A DNA stretch of 64,000 nt from Novosphingobium sp. PhB57. Lineage in GTDB: Bacteria; Pseudomonadota; Alphaproteobacteria; Sphingomonadales; Sphingomonadaceae. Of the stretch, positions 45,507 through 53,625 are shown in pieces. Position numbers and translations under genes: made by a program. Location: NCBI RefSeq assembly GCF_004342985.1, contig NZ_SMBO01000003.1, positions 1 to 64,000 on the forward strand. Direction: 5' to 3'. The notes under the pieces were generated by a model. It was not told the origin of the DNA, searched no databases, and worked only from the letters and a program-made list of their open reading frames with translations. Position 1 is the first letter of the stretch, and each line of letters starts with the position of its first letter.

Positions 45507-46483
45507 TCCTCTCCGGCCTCGATCTTGTTCTCTATCGCCCCGCTTCGCGAGATCACGGGCGTAATGCTGACGTCTTCGGCCAGCGCGTGGACTGTCGGCA
45601 GGTCCGGAAGGTTCGGCCCGGCCATGCCCAGCTTGGCGACCGCGAAAGCGGTGGCGAGCCGGGCGGTGCGTTCGAGGTCGGCGTTCTCGCCCAGGGCGGC
45701 GACGATGCCGGCAACCATGGCGTCTCCGGCGCCGACGGTGCTGGCGATCTGCCCGACGGCGAGGCGGGCGGTTACCGCGCCCGTTTCGGACAGGAACAGT
45801 GCGCCGTCCTCTCCCATCGAGACGGCGACCAGCGAGACCCCGCGCGCGTGAAGCGCGGCGGCGGCTTCGGCAAGCGTAGCCAGATCGGGCAGGGGACGGC
45901 CCAGGAGTTGCGCCAGTTCTTCACGGTTGGGCTTGACGACATCGGGAAGCACGTCGGCTGCGAGCGCGCACTTGAGCGGCAGGCCGCTGGTGTCCAGCAC
46001 GACGCGGCATCCGGCGGCGCGCAGGCGGGCGATCAACGAGGCGTAAGTGTCGGGCGCGCATCCCGGTGGCAGGCTCCCGGCCAGAACGACCAGATCGCCT
46101 TCCCGCACGGCCTGGCAGAGGTTTGCCACGGCCATCTCGGCCTGGCCCGCGTCCACCGCGATCCCGTCGAGATTGATGTCGGTGGTGCCCGCGACGTCGA
46201 CCAGCTTGAGGTTGACCCGGGTGGCTCCGGCGATGCGGGTGAAGCGGTCCTCGATCGGCTTGGCGGCGAACAGCGCGTCGAATGGAGCGGCGTTGTCGCG
46301 GCCCAGCAAGCCAAAGGCGGCGACCGGCATGCCCCAGTCGGCCAGGCAACTGGCGACGTTCACGCCTTTGCCGCCCGCGTTCTGGCGCACGCTACGGGCG
46401 CGGTGAACGTCGCCTGGGACCAGACGATCAAGCGTGACGGTCTGGTCTATGGCCGGGTTGAAGGTGACCGTGAACGTGCGCAT
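45503..46483 (-). CDS. fruK: 1-phosphofructokinase
   Basis: 326 residues starting at ATG 46483 ([20 protein letters not shown]); a longer upstream frame is the antisense shadow of the fused PTS gene. The PfkB family patterns are present: [15 protein letters not shown] near residue 38 and the C-terminal ATP/catalytic motif [14 protein letters not shown] near 255 with its aspartate base. It converts fructose-1-phosphate to fructose-1,6-bisphosphate. The start shares one base with the stop of the upstream EI fusion gene and its end overlaps fruA, giving a tightly coupled operon. Confidence 0.94.
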   Translation of the reverse strand: MRTFTVTFNPAIDQTVTLDRLVPGDVHRARSVRQNAGGKGVNVASCLADWGMPVAAFGLLGRDNAAPFDALFAAKPIEDRFTRIAGATRVNLKLVDVAGTTDINLDGIAVDAGQAEMAVANLCQAVREGDLVVLAGSLPPGCAPDTYASLIARLRAAGCRVVLDTSGLPLKCALAADVLPDVVKPNREELAQLLGRPLPDLATLAEAAAALHARGVSLVAVSMGEDGALFLSETGAVTARLAVGQIASTVGAGDAMVAGIVAALGENADLERTARLATAFAVAKLGMAGPNLPDLPTVHALAEDVSITPVISRSGAIENKIEAGEE

Positions 46484-49005
46484 CAGTCTTCCCTTCCGCT
46501 GAAATCGCACCCGTCCAGAGCGCGGATCTCGGCGGCGCTTTCCATGTCGAGCGCCTTGGCGGCCAGCGCGCGCAGGCCATCGAAGCTCGCGCTGCGAATA
46601 CGGGCTTTCACCCCGGGAATGTCGCGCGGGGTCATCGACAATTCGCTGACGCCCAGGCCCACAAGCAGAGCCGCGCCGAACGGATCGCCGGCAATGCCGC
46701 CGCAAACACCGACCCAGCGACCGTGCGCCTGCGCGCCTTCCACGGTTGCCGCTATCATGCGCAGAACGGCTGGGTGCAGGCTCTCGGCATCGCCCGCCAG
46801 CTCAGGGTTCTGCCTGTCGATGGCGAGGACATATTGGGTGAGATCGTTCGTGCCGATCGAGAAGAAGTCGGCATGAGCGGCCAAGGAGCGAGCCTGGATC
46901 GCGGCGGCGGGCACCTCGATCATGATGCCGACGGGAACCGTCGGTGCATCGAGTTCCAGCCGGATGTCCTCGCACCGTGCGCGCAAGGCGATCAGTTCGT
47001 GGACCGAGGTTATCATCGGGAACATGATGGAAAGATCCGCGCCTGCCTTCGCGGCGCGGTAGAGCGCGCGAAGCTGCGGTTCGAGCAAGTCGGGGCGGCG
47101 CAGCAGCAGCCGCGCGCCGCGCACGCCGAGGAACGGGTTTTCCTCAAGCGGCAGGTCCAGATGCGGCACTTGCTTGTCCCCGCCGATATCGAGTGCGCGC
47201 ACGATCAGCGGACGATTATCCAGTGCCTCGGCCATGGCGCGGTAGATGGCGGCCTGCTCTTCCTCGCCCGGGCTGTCCCTGCGTTCGAGGAACAGGAACT
47301 CGGTGCGCATCAGGCCCACGCCTTCGCCGCCCTGGGAGAGCGCGTAAGCGACCTGATCGGGACGGTTGACGTTGGCGGCGATTTCCACTCGGTGACCGTC
47401 GCGCGTTTGGGCGGGCTGGCTGCGTTCCGCCTCTTCGGCGGCGCGTTTTTCGGCCAGCGCCGCGATCCAGTTTCGCGCGGAGGCCAGGTCGGCCGCGGAC
47501 GGGTTGAGCCAGACGCGGCCGCTGTCGCCATCGACGATGGCCGTCGCTCCGGCGGCGAGGCTCAGCAGATCCGCGCCGCCCGCGACCACGGAGGGCAGGC
47601 CCAGCGTGCGGGCCAGGATGGCGCTATGCGACGTCGGACCGCCCAGCGCGGTCGCGATCCCGGCCACGCGCGCGGTATCGAGCGTGGCCGTGTCGGAAGG
47701 CGAAAGGTCCGCCGCGACCAGGACGCAGGGCTCCTCGGGCAGATCGGTCAGCGATCCGGCCGCCAGTGCCGGGTCGATCTCGGCCAATACGCGCCGGCCG
47801 ATGTCGTGGAGGTCGGCGGCGCGGGCAGCCAGCACCGGATTGCCCAGCGCGGAAAGTTGCCCGGCGATACGGTCGACCGCCTGATGCCAGGCCCATGCCA
47901 CGCCGTGCCCCTCCACCATCAACTGGCAGGTGAGCGTGATGAGGTCGGTATCGTCGAGCAGTTCGGCTTGCGCCTTGAAGATTGCCGCATCCCCCGCGCC
48001 CAGCCGGCGGGTGGTATCGTCGATCAGCACCTTCATTTGCGCGCGGGTACGGGTGAGCGCATCGTTGAGCAGGGTGCCACCACCGGCAAGGTCGGTCGGC
48101 CGGTCGGGCACCTCCAGCGCCTGCGCGGCGAGGACATGGACCCTGCCGATGGCGAGGCCCGGACTGGCGGCCACGCCCGCGATCATCTGGGCTTCGCCTT
48201 CCGGCTTCCAGCCCCGGATCGGCGCGGCGGCCTTTTCCGCGGCGCGCGCGGCGTCTTCCTTCTCGCGCGCGGTCAGGCGGCGGACGGCCGCGGCGAAACT
48301 GTCCAGCGCCGCACGCGCGCCTGCCCCTTCGGCGGAGAGAGTCACCCGATCACCAGCACGCAGCCCCATTTGGAGGAGGGAAACGAGGCTGCGAGGATCG
48401 GCGCTCTCCCCGCCGTGGCGCACGCGCAAGCGCACGCCAGAGGCACGCGCCGCTTCGACCCAGGCCGAGGCGGGGCGGGCATGGAGGCCGGTTGGGTAAT
48501 CGACCGTCCATTCGGTGGTTTCGGCATAGTCGGCGACCGGCTCGGTGGAGGCGGCGGCCTCGCCGTCTTCCCAGAGAGCGCGGGAAAACGCAGCCGGATC
48601 GTCGGTGGTGACAAGCGCGGCAAGGCGCGGCTCGTCCTGAATGAGGCGGGTCAGTCGGCGCAGGATGGCAATGTGGCTGTCTGAATTGGCGGCGATGCCG
48701 ACCACCAGATGGGCGCGCTGGCCGGGGTTCCATTCCACCGCGTCGCGCAGCTGGAGGATTGCCACCCCGTCCTTGCGCACGAGGCCCTTGTCCTCGCCGA
48801 GGCCGTGCGGGATCGCAACACCGGCGCCCAGGAACGTGTTCGCCAGGCCCTCACGGCGGACCATGCTGTCCTCGTATCCCGGAGCGACGCAGCCGGCAGC
48901 GACCAGAAGCTGGCCGACCTGGCGAATCGCATCGACCTTGTCGGCCGCGCTGGCATCGATTCGAACAAGATCCTCGATCCTCGAGGCGGGCGCATTTGCG
49001 AGCAT
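46483..49005 (-). CDS. fruB: fused PTS EIIA(Fru)-HPr-enzyme I
   Basis: About 840 residues from ATG 49005 (MLANAPASRIEDLVRI), with AGGAGAGG upstream. Three domains are visible in order. EIIA(Fru) has its histidine in GVAIPHGLGED (about 67). HPr (about 160-245) has its histidine in YPTGLHARPAS (about 175). Enzyme I (about 280-830) has its histidine in GGPTSHSAILAR (about 460) and the PEP-binding segments RTEFLFLERRDSPGEEEQ and VGVCGGIAGDP. This is the multiphosphoryl transfer protein that carries phosphate from PEP to FruA without separate HPr and EI. It is first in the operon, downstream of two LacI-type operators. Confidence 0.94.
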   Translation of the reverse strand: MLANAPASRIEDLVRIDASAADKVDAIRQVGQLLVAAGCVAPGYEDSMVRREGLANTFLGAGVAIPHGLGEDKGLVRKDGVAILQLRDAVEWNPGQRAHLVVGIAANSDSHIAILRRLTRLIQDEPRLAALVTTDDPAAFSRALWEDGEAAASTEPVADYAETTEWTVDYPTGLHARPASAWVEAARASGVRLRVRHGGESADPRSLVSLLQMGLRAGDRVTLSAEGAGARAALDSFAAAVRRLTAREKEDAARAAEKAAAPIRGWKPEGEAQMIAGVAASPGLAIGRVHVLAAQALEVPDRPTDLAGGGTLLNDALTRTRAQMKVLIDDTTRRLGAGDAAIFKAQAELLDDTDLITLTCQLMVEGHGVAWAWHQAVDRIAGQLSALGNPVLAARAADLHDIGRRVLAEIDPALAAGSLTDLPEEPCVLVAADLSPSDTATLDTARVAGIATALGGPTSHSAILARTLGLPSVVAGGADLLSLAAGATAIVDGDSGRVWLNPSAADLASARNWIAALAEKRAAEEAERSQPAQTRDGHRVEIAANVNRPDQVAYALSQGGEGVGLMRTEFLFLERRDSPGEEEQAAIYRAMAEALDNRPLIVRALDIGGDKQVPHLDLPLEENPFLGVRGARLLLRRPDLLEPQLRALYRAAKAGADLSIMFPMITSVHELIALRARCEDIRLELDAPTVPVGIMIEVPAAAIQARSLAAHADFFSIGTNDLTQYVLAIDRQNPELAGDAESLHPAVLRMIAATVEGAQAHGRWVGVCGGIAGDPFGAALLVGLGVSELSMTPRDIPGVKARIRSASFDGLRALAAKALDMESAAEIRALDGCDFSGRED

Positions 49006-49051
49006 TTCAGGCCTCTCCTGACCGTTTTGACGACGGGTCTGTACCTCCTGT

Positions 49052-49065
49052 AGAAAACGTTTTCT
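49052..49065. promoter_or_regulatory. LacI/FruR-type operator AGAAAACGTTTTCT
   Basis: A perfect 14-bp palindrome 46 bp upstream of the fused PTS gene. The central CG and GAAA/TTTC arms fit LacI-family operators. A second related site lies at 49152, so a looped or doubly bound repressor could control the operon. Confidence 0.75.
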
Positions 49066-49151
49066 CCGGCCGTTTGTCAAGAGAAGGCTTGCGAGACTTG
49101 GATGGAGTGATGCATAGTCTGTCACCGGAGAGGGCGAGACGCCCTGAAATG

Positions 49152-49167
49152 TGAGAACGATTTCTCA
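49152..49167. promoter_or_regulatory. second LacI/FruR-type operator near the regulator gene
   Basis: TGAGAACGATTTCTCA is a 16-bp palindrome with 6-bp perfect arms, 15 bp upstream of the LacI-family gene and 100 bp from the first site (centre to centre). Both share the pattern GARAACGWTTTC. The position suggests autoregulation. Confidence 0.7.
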
Positions 49168-49182
49168 AATGGCGATGCGCTG

Positions 49183-50190
49183 ATGACTATCGGAATCAAG
49201 GACGTGGCCAGGGTTGCCGAAGTCTCGCCCGCAACCGTCTCGCGGGTGCTGTCGGGCCGCAGCGTCGATCCCGCCATGCACGAACGGGTGCTGGCGGCGG
49301 TCAAATCCACCGGATACCGGCCCAACCTTGCCGCACGGCGCCTGCGCTCGCAGCATACGAACACGATCGGCCTGATCGTGGCCGATATCCGCAACCCTTT
49401 CTTCACGGCCGTTTCCCGCGCGGTGGAAGGCCTTGCCACGGCCCGCGGCATGCGCGTGATCCTGTGCAACACGGACGAGGACCCGGCCAGGGAAGCGGCC
49501 TACCTCGAACTCATGCACGAAGAACGCGTCACCGGCGTGATATTCGCCCCGTGCCGCCAGTGGATCGAAAAAGGCGAGCGGCTGGAGCCCGGTTATCCGG
49601 TCGTCCTGATCGACCGCAACCTGCCCAGCGCCGGGCTCGACAGCGTCCTGCTCGACAATGGCAACATGGCCGCCGAGCTTGTCGCGCACCTCCACGCGCA
49701 GGGCCATCGCCGGGTCGCCGGGCTGTTCGGCGCCAGCAGCACCGGGACCGAGCGGCGTGCCGGTTTCGAACAGGCGGCGCGCGCACTCGGGATGGACGCC
49801 TCCACTCTCGAGATGCCGCACGACGCCGGTGCCGCGGAGCGCGCCGTGAAGGAGCTGCTTGCAGGTCCCATCCGCCCCGACGCGCTCGTTGCCAGCAACG
49901 GCGTCATGCTGCTCAGCGTGCTGCGTGCCTTGCGCGGCCTGCAACTCGGCGTTCCGGGCGACATTGCCCTTGCCGGTTTCGACAACAACGACTGGATGGA
50001 GTTCGTCGGCGGCGGCCTCAGCGTCATCGAGCAGCCGGTCGAGGAAATCGGCCGCACGGCGATGACGATGCTGCTCGACCGGCTGGAACATCCCGACGCC
50101 CCGGCACGCAGGGTCGTGCTGGCCGGACGCCTGATCACGCGCGGATCGAGCGGCCCTCGCGCTTCCGCCGACCAGACCATCGGAGCCTGA
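49183..50190 (+). CDS. LacI-family repressor of the fructose PTS operon
   Basis: 335 residues. The LacI HTH and hinge are at about residues 2-60 (GIKDVARVAEVSPATVSRVL, then YRPNLAARRLRSQ). The periplasmic-binding-like core follows (TIGLIVADIRNPFFTAVSRA; FDNNDWMEFVGGGLSVIEQP). It is divergent from the fructose operon with two palindromes of its class between them, so it is most likely the fructose repressor (FruR/ScrR-like), released by fructose-1-phosphate. The shikimate-dehydrogenase-like gene starts 5 bp after its stop. Confidence 0.9.
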   Translation: MTIGIKDVARVAEVSPATVSRVLSGRSVDPAMHERVLAAVKSTGYRPNLAARRLRSQHTNTIGLIVADIRNPFFTAVSRAVEGLATARGMRVILCNTDEDPAREAAYLELMHEERVTGVIFAPCRQWIEKGERLEPGYPVVLIDRNLPSAGLDSVLLDNGNMAAELVAHLHAQGHRRVAGLFGASSTGTERRAGFEQAARALGMDASTLEMPHDAGAAERAVKELLAGPIRPDALVASNGVMLLSVLRALRGLQLGVPGDIALAGFDNNDWMEFVGGGLSVIEQPVEEIGRTAMTMLLDRLEHPDAPARRVVLAGRLITRGSSGPRASADQTIGA

Positions 50191-50195
50191 TCCCA

Positions 50196-51059
50196 ATGAC
50201 TGCCTTCCGCGAAAAACAATCGATCGGCCGCGACACGCAGCTGTGCATGTCGCTGTCCGGTCGCCCCGGCAACGCCGGCTCGCGCCTGCACAATACGCTC
50301 TACGGGCTGCTGGGGCTGGACTATATCTACAAGTCTTTCACCACGACCGACCTTCCCGCCGCGATCGGCGGTATCCGGGCCCTGGGCATTCGCGGCTGCG
50401 CGATCTCGATGCCGTTCAAGGAAGCTGTCATTCCCTTGCTTGACGGCCTTGAGGATTCCGCTCGCGCCATCGACAGCGTGAACACCATCGTCAACGACGG
50501 CGGGGTGCTGACCGGCTACAACACCGACTATACCGCCGTGCGCGACCTCGTGTCCCGGCGCGGCATCGATCCGGCGACGCCGTTCCTGCTGCGCGGCAGC
50601 GGCGGCATGGCGAAGGCAGTGGCCGCGGCGCTGCGCGATCTCGGCTTCCGGGACGGCACGATCGTCGCGCGCAATGCCGAGGCAGGACAGGCGCTTGCCC
50701 GGCAATACGGGTTTGGCTGGCTTCCCGAACTGCCTGAACAGGGCGCGGCGATGTTGATCAACGTGACCCCGCTCGGCATGGAAGGCGCTCAGGAAAGCGA
50801 ACTGGCCTTCACCGCCGGGCAGATCGCGGCTTGCGAGGTGGCATTCGATGTCGTGGCGCAGCCGGCGGAAACACCGTTTATCAAGGCGGCGCTCGCGGCA
50901 GGGAAAATCGTCATCTCGGGGGCCGAAGTGATCGTGCTTCAGGCCGTCGAGCAATTCGTGCTCTACACCGGCATCCGTCCGGACGCCGATGCGGTGATCG
51001 AAGCAGCCACTTTCGCTCACGGCTCAAACGTCGCCGCGCGGCTGCGCGACGCCGTTTGA
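50196..51059 (+). CDS. shikimate dehydrogenase-like protein (SdhL/HI0607 subgroup)
   Basis: 287 residues from ATG 50196. The substrate domain begins with LCMSLSGRPGNAGSRLHNTL, differing from AroE by the insertion between the serine pair and HN. Catalytic lysine is in ISMPFKEAVIP (about residue 75) and aspartate in YNTDYTAVRDL (about 112). The NADP domain has GSGGMAKAVAAAL. These features match the Haemophilus HI0607 (SDH-L) subgroup, which reduces dehydroshikimate slowly and may have another physiological substrate. It lies 5 bp after the fructose repressor and is probably co-transcribed with it. A true AroE may exist elsewhere in the genome. Confidence 0.88.
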   Translation: MTAFREKQSIGRDTQLCMSLSGRPGNAGSRLHNTLYGLLGLDYIYKSFTTTDLPAAIGGIRALGIRGCAISMPFKEAVIPLLDGLEDSARAIDSVNTIVNDGGVLTGYNTDYTAVRDLVSRRGIDPATPFLLRGSGGMAKAVAAALRDLGFRDGTIVARNAEAGQALARQYGFGWLPELPEQGAAMLINVTPLGMEGAQESELAFTAGQIAACEVAFDVVAQPAETPFIKAALAAGKIVISGAEVIVLQAVEQFVLYTGIRPDADAVIEAATFAHGSNVAARLRDAV

Positions 51060-51101
51060 TGCGGCGACCAGGTCACCGGTTCCGAAGTTCCATCCCGATC
51101 G

Positions 51102-52274
51102 TCAGCGAAGCAGTTCCTTCGCGATCGTGTTGCGCTGGATTTCCGAGGAGCCCTCGTAGATCCGGGTGATGCGGATGTCGCGATAGAGGCGCTCCACCGC
51201 GAAGCCGCGGCAGTAGCCGGTGCCGCCGAAGATCTGGACGGCCGTATCGACCGTGCGGCTGCCCGCCTCCGTCGCGAAGAGCTTCGCCATCGAGGCAAGT
51301 TCGCGGCGCTTGTCGCCCTGGTCATAGCGCCAGGCAGCGTCGAGCAGGATCAGCCGCGCCGCGCGCATGTCGGTCGCCATGGTGGCGATGTAGTGGCGGA
51401 TTGCCTGGAAGTCCGAGATCACGCCGCCGAAAGCGGGGCGCTGCTTCGATTCTTCGATGGCAAGCTGGAGCGCGAATTCGCCCATGCCCACCGCCGTCGC
51501 GCCGACGTTCATGCGGCCCTCGTTAAGCCCTTCCAGCGCATAGCGGAAACCCTGTCCCTCTTCGCCGAGCAGAGCGTCGGCGGAAACCTGGCAATTGTCG
51601 AAGCTCAGTTCGAACACGCCCGGCGTGGCCGTGCCCATCAGTTCGATGGTGCCGGTCACCGAGAAGCCGGGGGTGTCCGCCGGCATGAGGAAGGCGGAGA
51701 TACCGCCCCGCGTGCCGGCCGACTTGTCGGTATAGGCATAGACGATCACGTACTTGGCCTTCTTCCCGTTGGAAATGAAGGTCTTGCTGCCGTTGATGAC
51801 CCAGCCGTCAGCATTGCGAACGGCGGTCGTGCGCATGGAACCGGGATCGGAACCGGAGTTGGGTTCGGTCAGCGCGAAGGCGATGCCGATTTCGCCGCTG
51901 GCCATGCCGGGCAGGAGCTGTTCGCGCTGGGCCTGGCTGGCGTGGTAGATGATGTTCTTGGCGCCTGGGCCCATCAGCGGACGCAGCTCGGTCCAGAACT
52001 GGGGGGGCAGGTGGGCCAGTTCGATCTGCACCGCCGCCTGCGCCAGCGCGCCGAGGCCGAGGCCGCCGTATTCTTCCGGCAGGGCCATGCCGAAGTAGCC
52101 GTTCTCCACCAGAGTCTGACGCACGATCGGCGGAACTTCGCCGGTCTCCACGAACTGCTGTTCCAGCGGCAGCAGGTCGCGGACGATGTCGCGGGTGACG
52201 TCACAGATGTTCCGGACGTCTTCGGGAAGTTCGAAATCCACGGAAAGCCTCTCCTTTTCGCCTGGACGGGCCAT
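51102..52274 (-). CDS. acyl-CoA dehydrogenase
   Basis: 390 residues with the standard order: N-terminal helical domain, beta domain with IAFALTEPNSGSDPGSMRTT (about 130-150) and GWVINGSKTFISNG, then C-terminal helices ending RITRIYEGSSEIQRNTIAKE. The glutamate in YEGSSE (about 374) is the expected catalytic base. It oxidises an acyl-CoA to the 2-enoyl-CoA, passing electrons to ETF, whose genes lie 11 kb away under a matching operator. It is divergent from the tandem-HTH LysR gene; a palindrome at 52298 lies 23 bp before its start. The chain specificity cannot be judged. Confidence 0.93.
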   Translation of the reverse strand: MARPGEKERLSVDFELPEDVRNICDVTRDIVRDLLPLEQQFVETGEVPPIVRQTLVENGYFGMALPEEYGGLGLGALAQAAVQIELAHLPPQFWTELRPLMGPGAKNIIYHASQAQREQLLPGMASGEIGIAFALTEPNSGSDPGSMRTTAVRNADGWVINGSKTFISNGKKAKYVIVYAYTDKSAGTRGGISAFLMPADTPGFSVTGTIELMGTATPGVFELSFDNCQVSADALLGEEGQGFRYALEGLNEGRMNVGATAVGMGEFALQLAIEESKQRPAFGGVISDFQAIRHYIATMATDMRAARLILLDAAWRYDQGDKRRELASMAKLFATEAGSRTVDTAVQIFGGTGYCRGFAVERLYRDIRITRIYEGSSEIQRNTIAKELLR

Positions 52275-52297
52275 CGCCCGTCACGAGTCATTGACCT

Positions 52298-52312
52298 AAT
52301 GGTCGTACCATT
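52298..52312. promoter_or_regulatory. FadR-type operator AATGGTCGTACCATT upstream of acyl-CoA dehydrogenase
   Basis: A 15-bp palindrome with perfect 6-bp arms, 23 bp upstream of the dehydrogenase. It differs from the etfB operator at two central positions. Read on the minus strand it directly follows a TATATT hexamer, so a bound protein should block transcription start. Confidence 0.75.
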
Positions 52313-52386
52313 CAATATATAGGCCGTCCACGCGATTTTTTACGGGCTTGGTGGGCAAGTCCCCATGGCGTAGAGCATTGGAGTCC

Positions 52387-53619
52387 ATGACGACCGATCC
52401 GTTCGACCTGAACCTGCGGCACTTGCGCGCGCTTCTCGCGATCCGCGAGCATGGCAGCATCACGGCCGCAGCCGATGTCGTCAGCCTCTCGCAACCGGCG
52501 CTGACGCAGGGCCTTGCCAAGCTGGAGCAGCAGTTCGGTTACACGCTGTTCGAACGGCGTTCGGGCGGGATGGTGATGACCCCGATGGGGGAGATCGTCA
52601 TCGAACGCGCGACCCTGGCGCTCGAACATCTCTCCACGGCGGCGAAGGGGCTTTCGGCGGTCTTCGCCCATCCCGAACGGTTGATGACGATGACGCAGCT
52701 TCGCGCTTTCATGGCGCTGGCCGAGGCGGGAAGTTTCTCCGCCGCCGCCCAGTCCACCGGTCTGTCGCAGACGGCCGTGCACCGCGCGGTCGGCGATCTG
52801 GAACACATGATCGGCGGCAAGCTGCTCGAACGGCGGGGCCGGGTGGTCTGGCTCAATCCGGCGGGCAAGAAACTGGCGCGCGGGGCGCGCCTCGCCAGTG
52901 CCGAGATCGCCGCCGCCATTGCCGATCTGGGCCTCGACAGCCGCAGCGGGAGCGAGTTGATCGCGTTCGGCGCGCTGCCTCTGGCGCGACCCTATCTTGC
53001 GCCTGCCGCCATGGCGGGGCTTGCGCGAGAAGAACCGCGTGCCGCATTCAAGGTGCTGGAAGGCAGTTGGCGCGAATTGGTGGAGCCGCTGCGCGACGGC
53101 GTGATCGACATGGTGGTCGGCGCGCTGCGGCCTTACGAGATCGCTGACCTTTACCAGATGCCGCTGGTGGAGGACCGTCTCGTGATCGCGGCCGGAAGCC
53201 AGCATCCGCTTTCGGGCGTGGAGCGGCCGACGATGGAGCAGCTTTCGGCATTTCCCTGGATCGTCGCGCCGGCCAACTCGCCCTTGCGCGAGCAGTGGCA
53301 GGAACTGTTCGAAGGCCGCGCTCTGCCGCCCACTCCCATCGAATGCGGATCGGTGATGATAATCGGCCGCCTGTTGACTGACGGCGATTTCCTGACGCTG
53401 CTCTCGCCCGATCAGGTTGCGTTGCAGATACGCAGCGGGCTTCTTACCCAGATCGGCGCGCCGCTCGAACACAGTCGCCGCGTCGTCGGCATCACCACGC
53501 GGCGGAGTTGGCGGCCCACCGCGATCCAGCGGCGTTTCCTCGACCTGCTGAAGGAAAGCGCGGGGCAGATCCGTTCGGACTTCACCCAGCCCGACTTGCG
53601 CGCGTCGGGCTGGGTCTAG
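52387..53619 (+). CDS. LysR-type regulator with two tandem HTH domains
   Basis: About 410 residues from ATG 52387. A first LysR HTH spans about residues 8-68 (LRHLRALLAIREHGSITAAA, SQPALTQGLAKLEQQFGYTL). A second complete LysR HTH follows at about 102-161 (TQLRAFMALAEAGSFSAAAQ, SQTAVHRAVGDLEHMIGGKL). A single effector domain then runs from about 185 to 400. Normal LysR proteins have one HTH and about 300 residues. Both HTHs keep the usual hydrophobic and SQ-recognition patterns, so both look functional. It is divergent from the acyl-CoA dehydrogenase and convergent with the aldehyde dehydrogenase of the Rieske operon, which it may control. The start is supported by GGAG three bases upstream. 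Confidence 0.88.
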   Translation: MTTDPFDLNLRHLRALLAIREHGSITAAADVVSLSQPALTQGLAKLEQQFGYTLFERRSGGMVMTPMGEIVIERATLALEHLSTAAKGLSAVFAHPERLMTMTQLRAFMALAEAGSFSAAAQSTGLSQTAVHRAVGDLEHMIGGKLLERRGRVVWLNPAGKKLARGARLASAEIAAAIADLGLDSRSGSELIAFGALPLARPYLAPAAMAGLAREEPRAAFKVLEGSWRELVEPLRDGVIDMVVGALRPYEIADLYQMPLVEDRLVIAAGSQHPLSGVERPTMEQLSAFPWIVAPANSPLREQWQELFEGRALPPTPIECGSVMIIGRLLTDGDFLTLLSPDQVALQIRSGLLTQIGAPLEHSRRVVGITTRRSWRPTAIQRRFLDLLKESAGQIRSDFTQPDLRASGWV

Positions 53620-53625
53620 TCTCGA

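Noticed and set aside
46723..48684. Open frame of 653 codons on the plus strand opposite the fused PTS gene
   Set aside because: Antisense to three well-recognised PTS domains; composition is Arg/Gly/His-rich as expected for a shadow frame.
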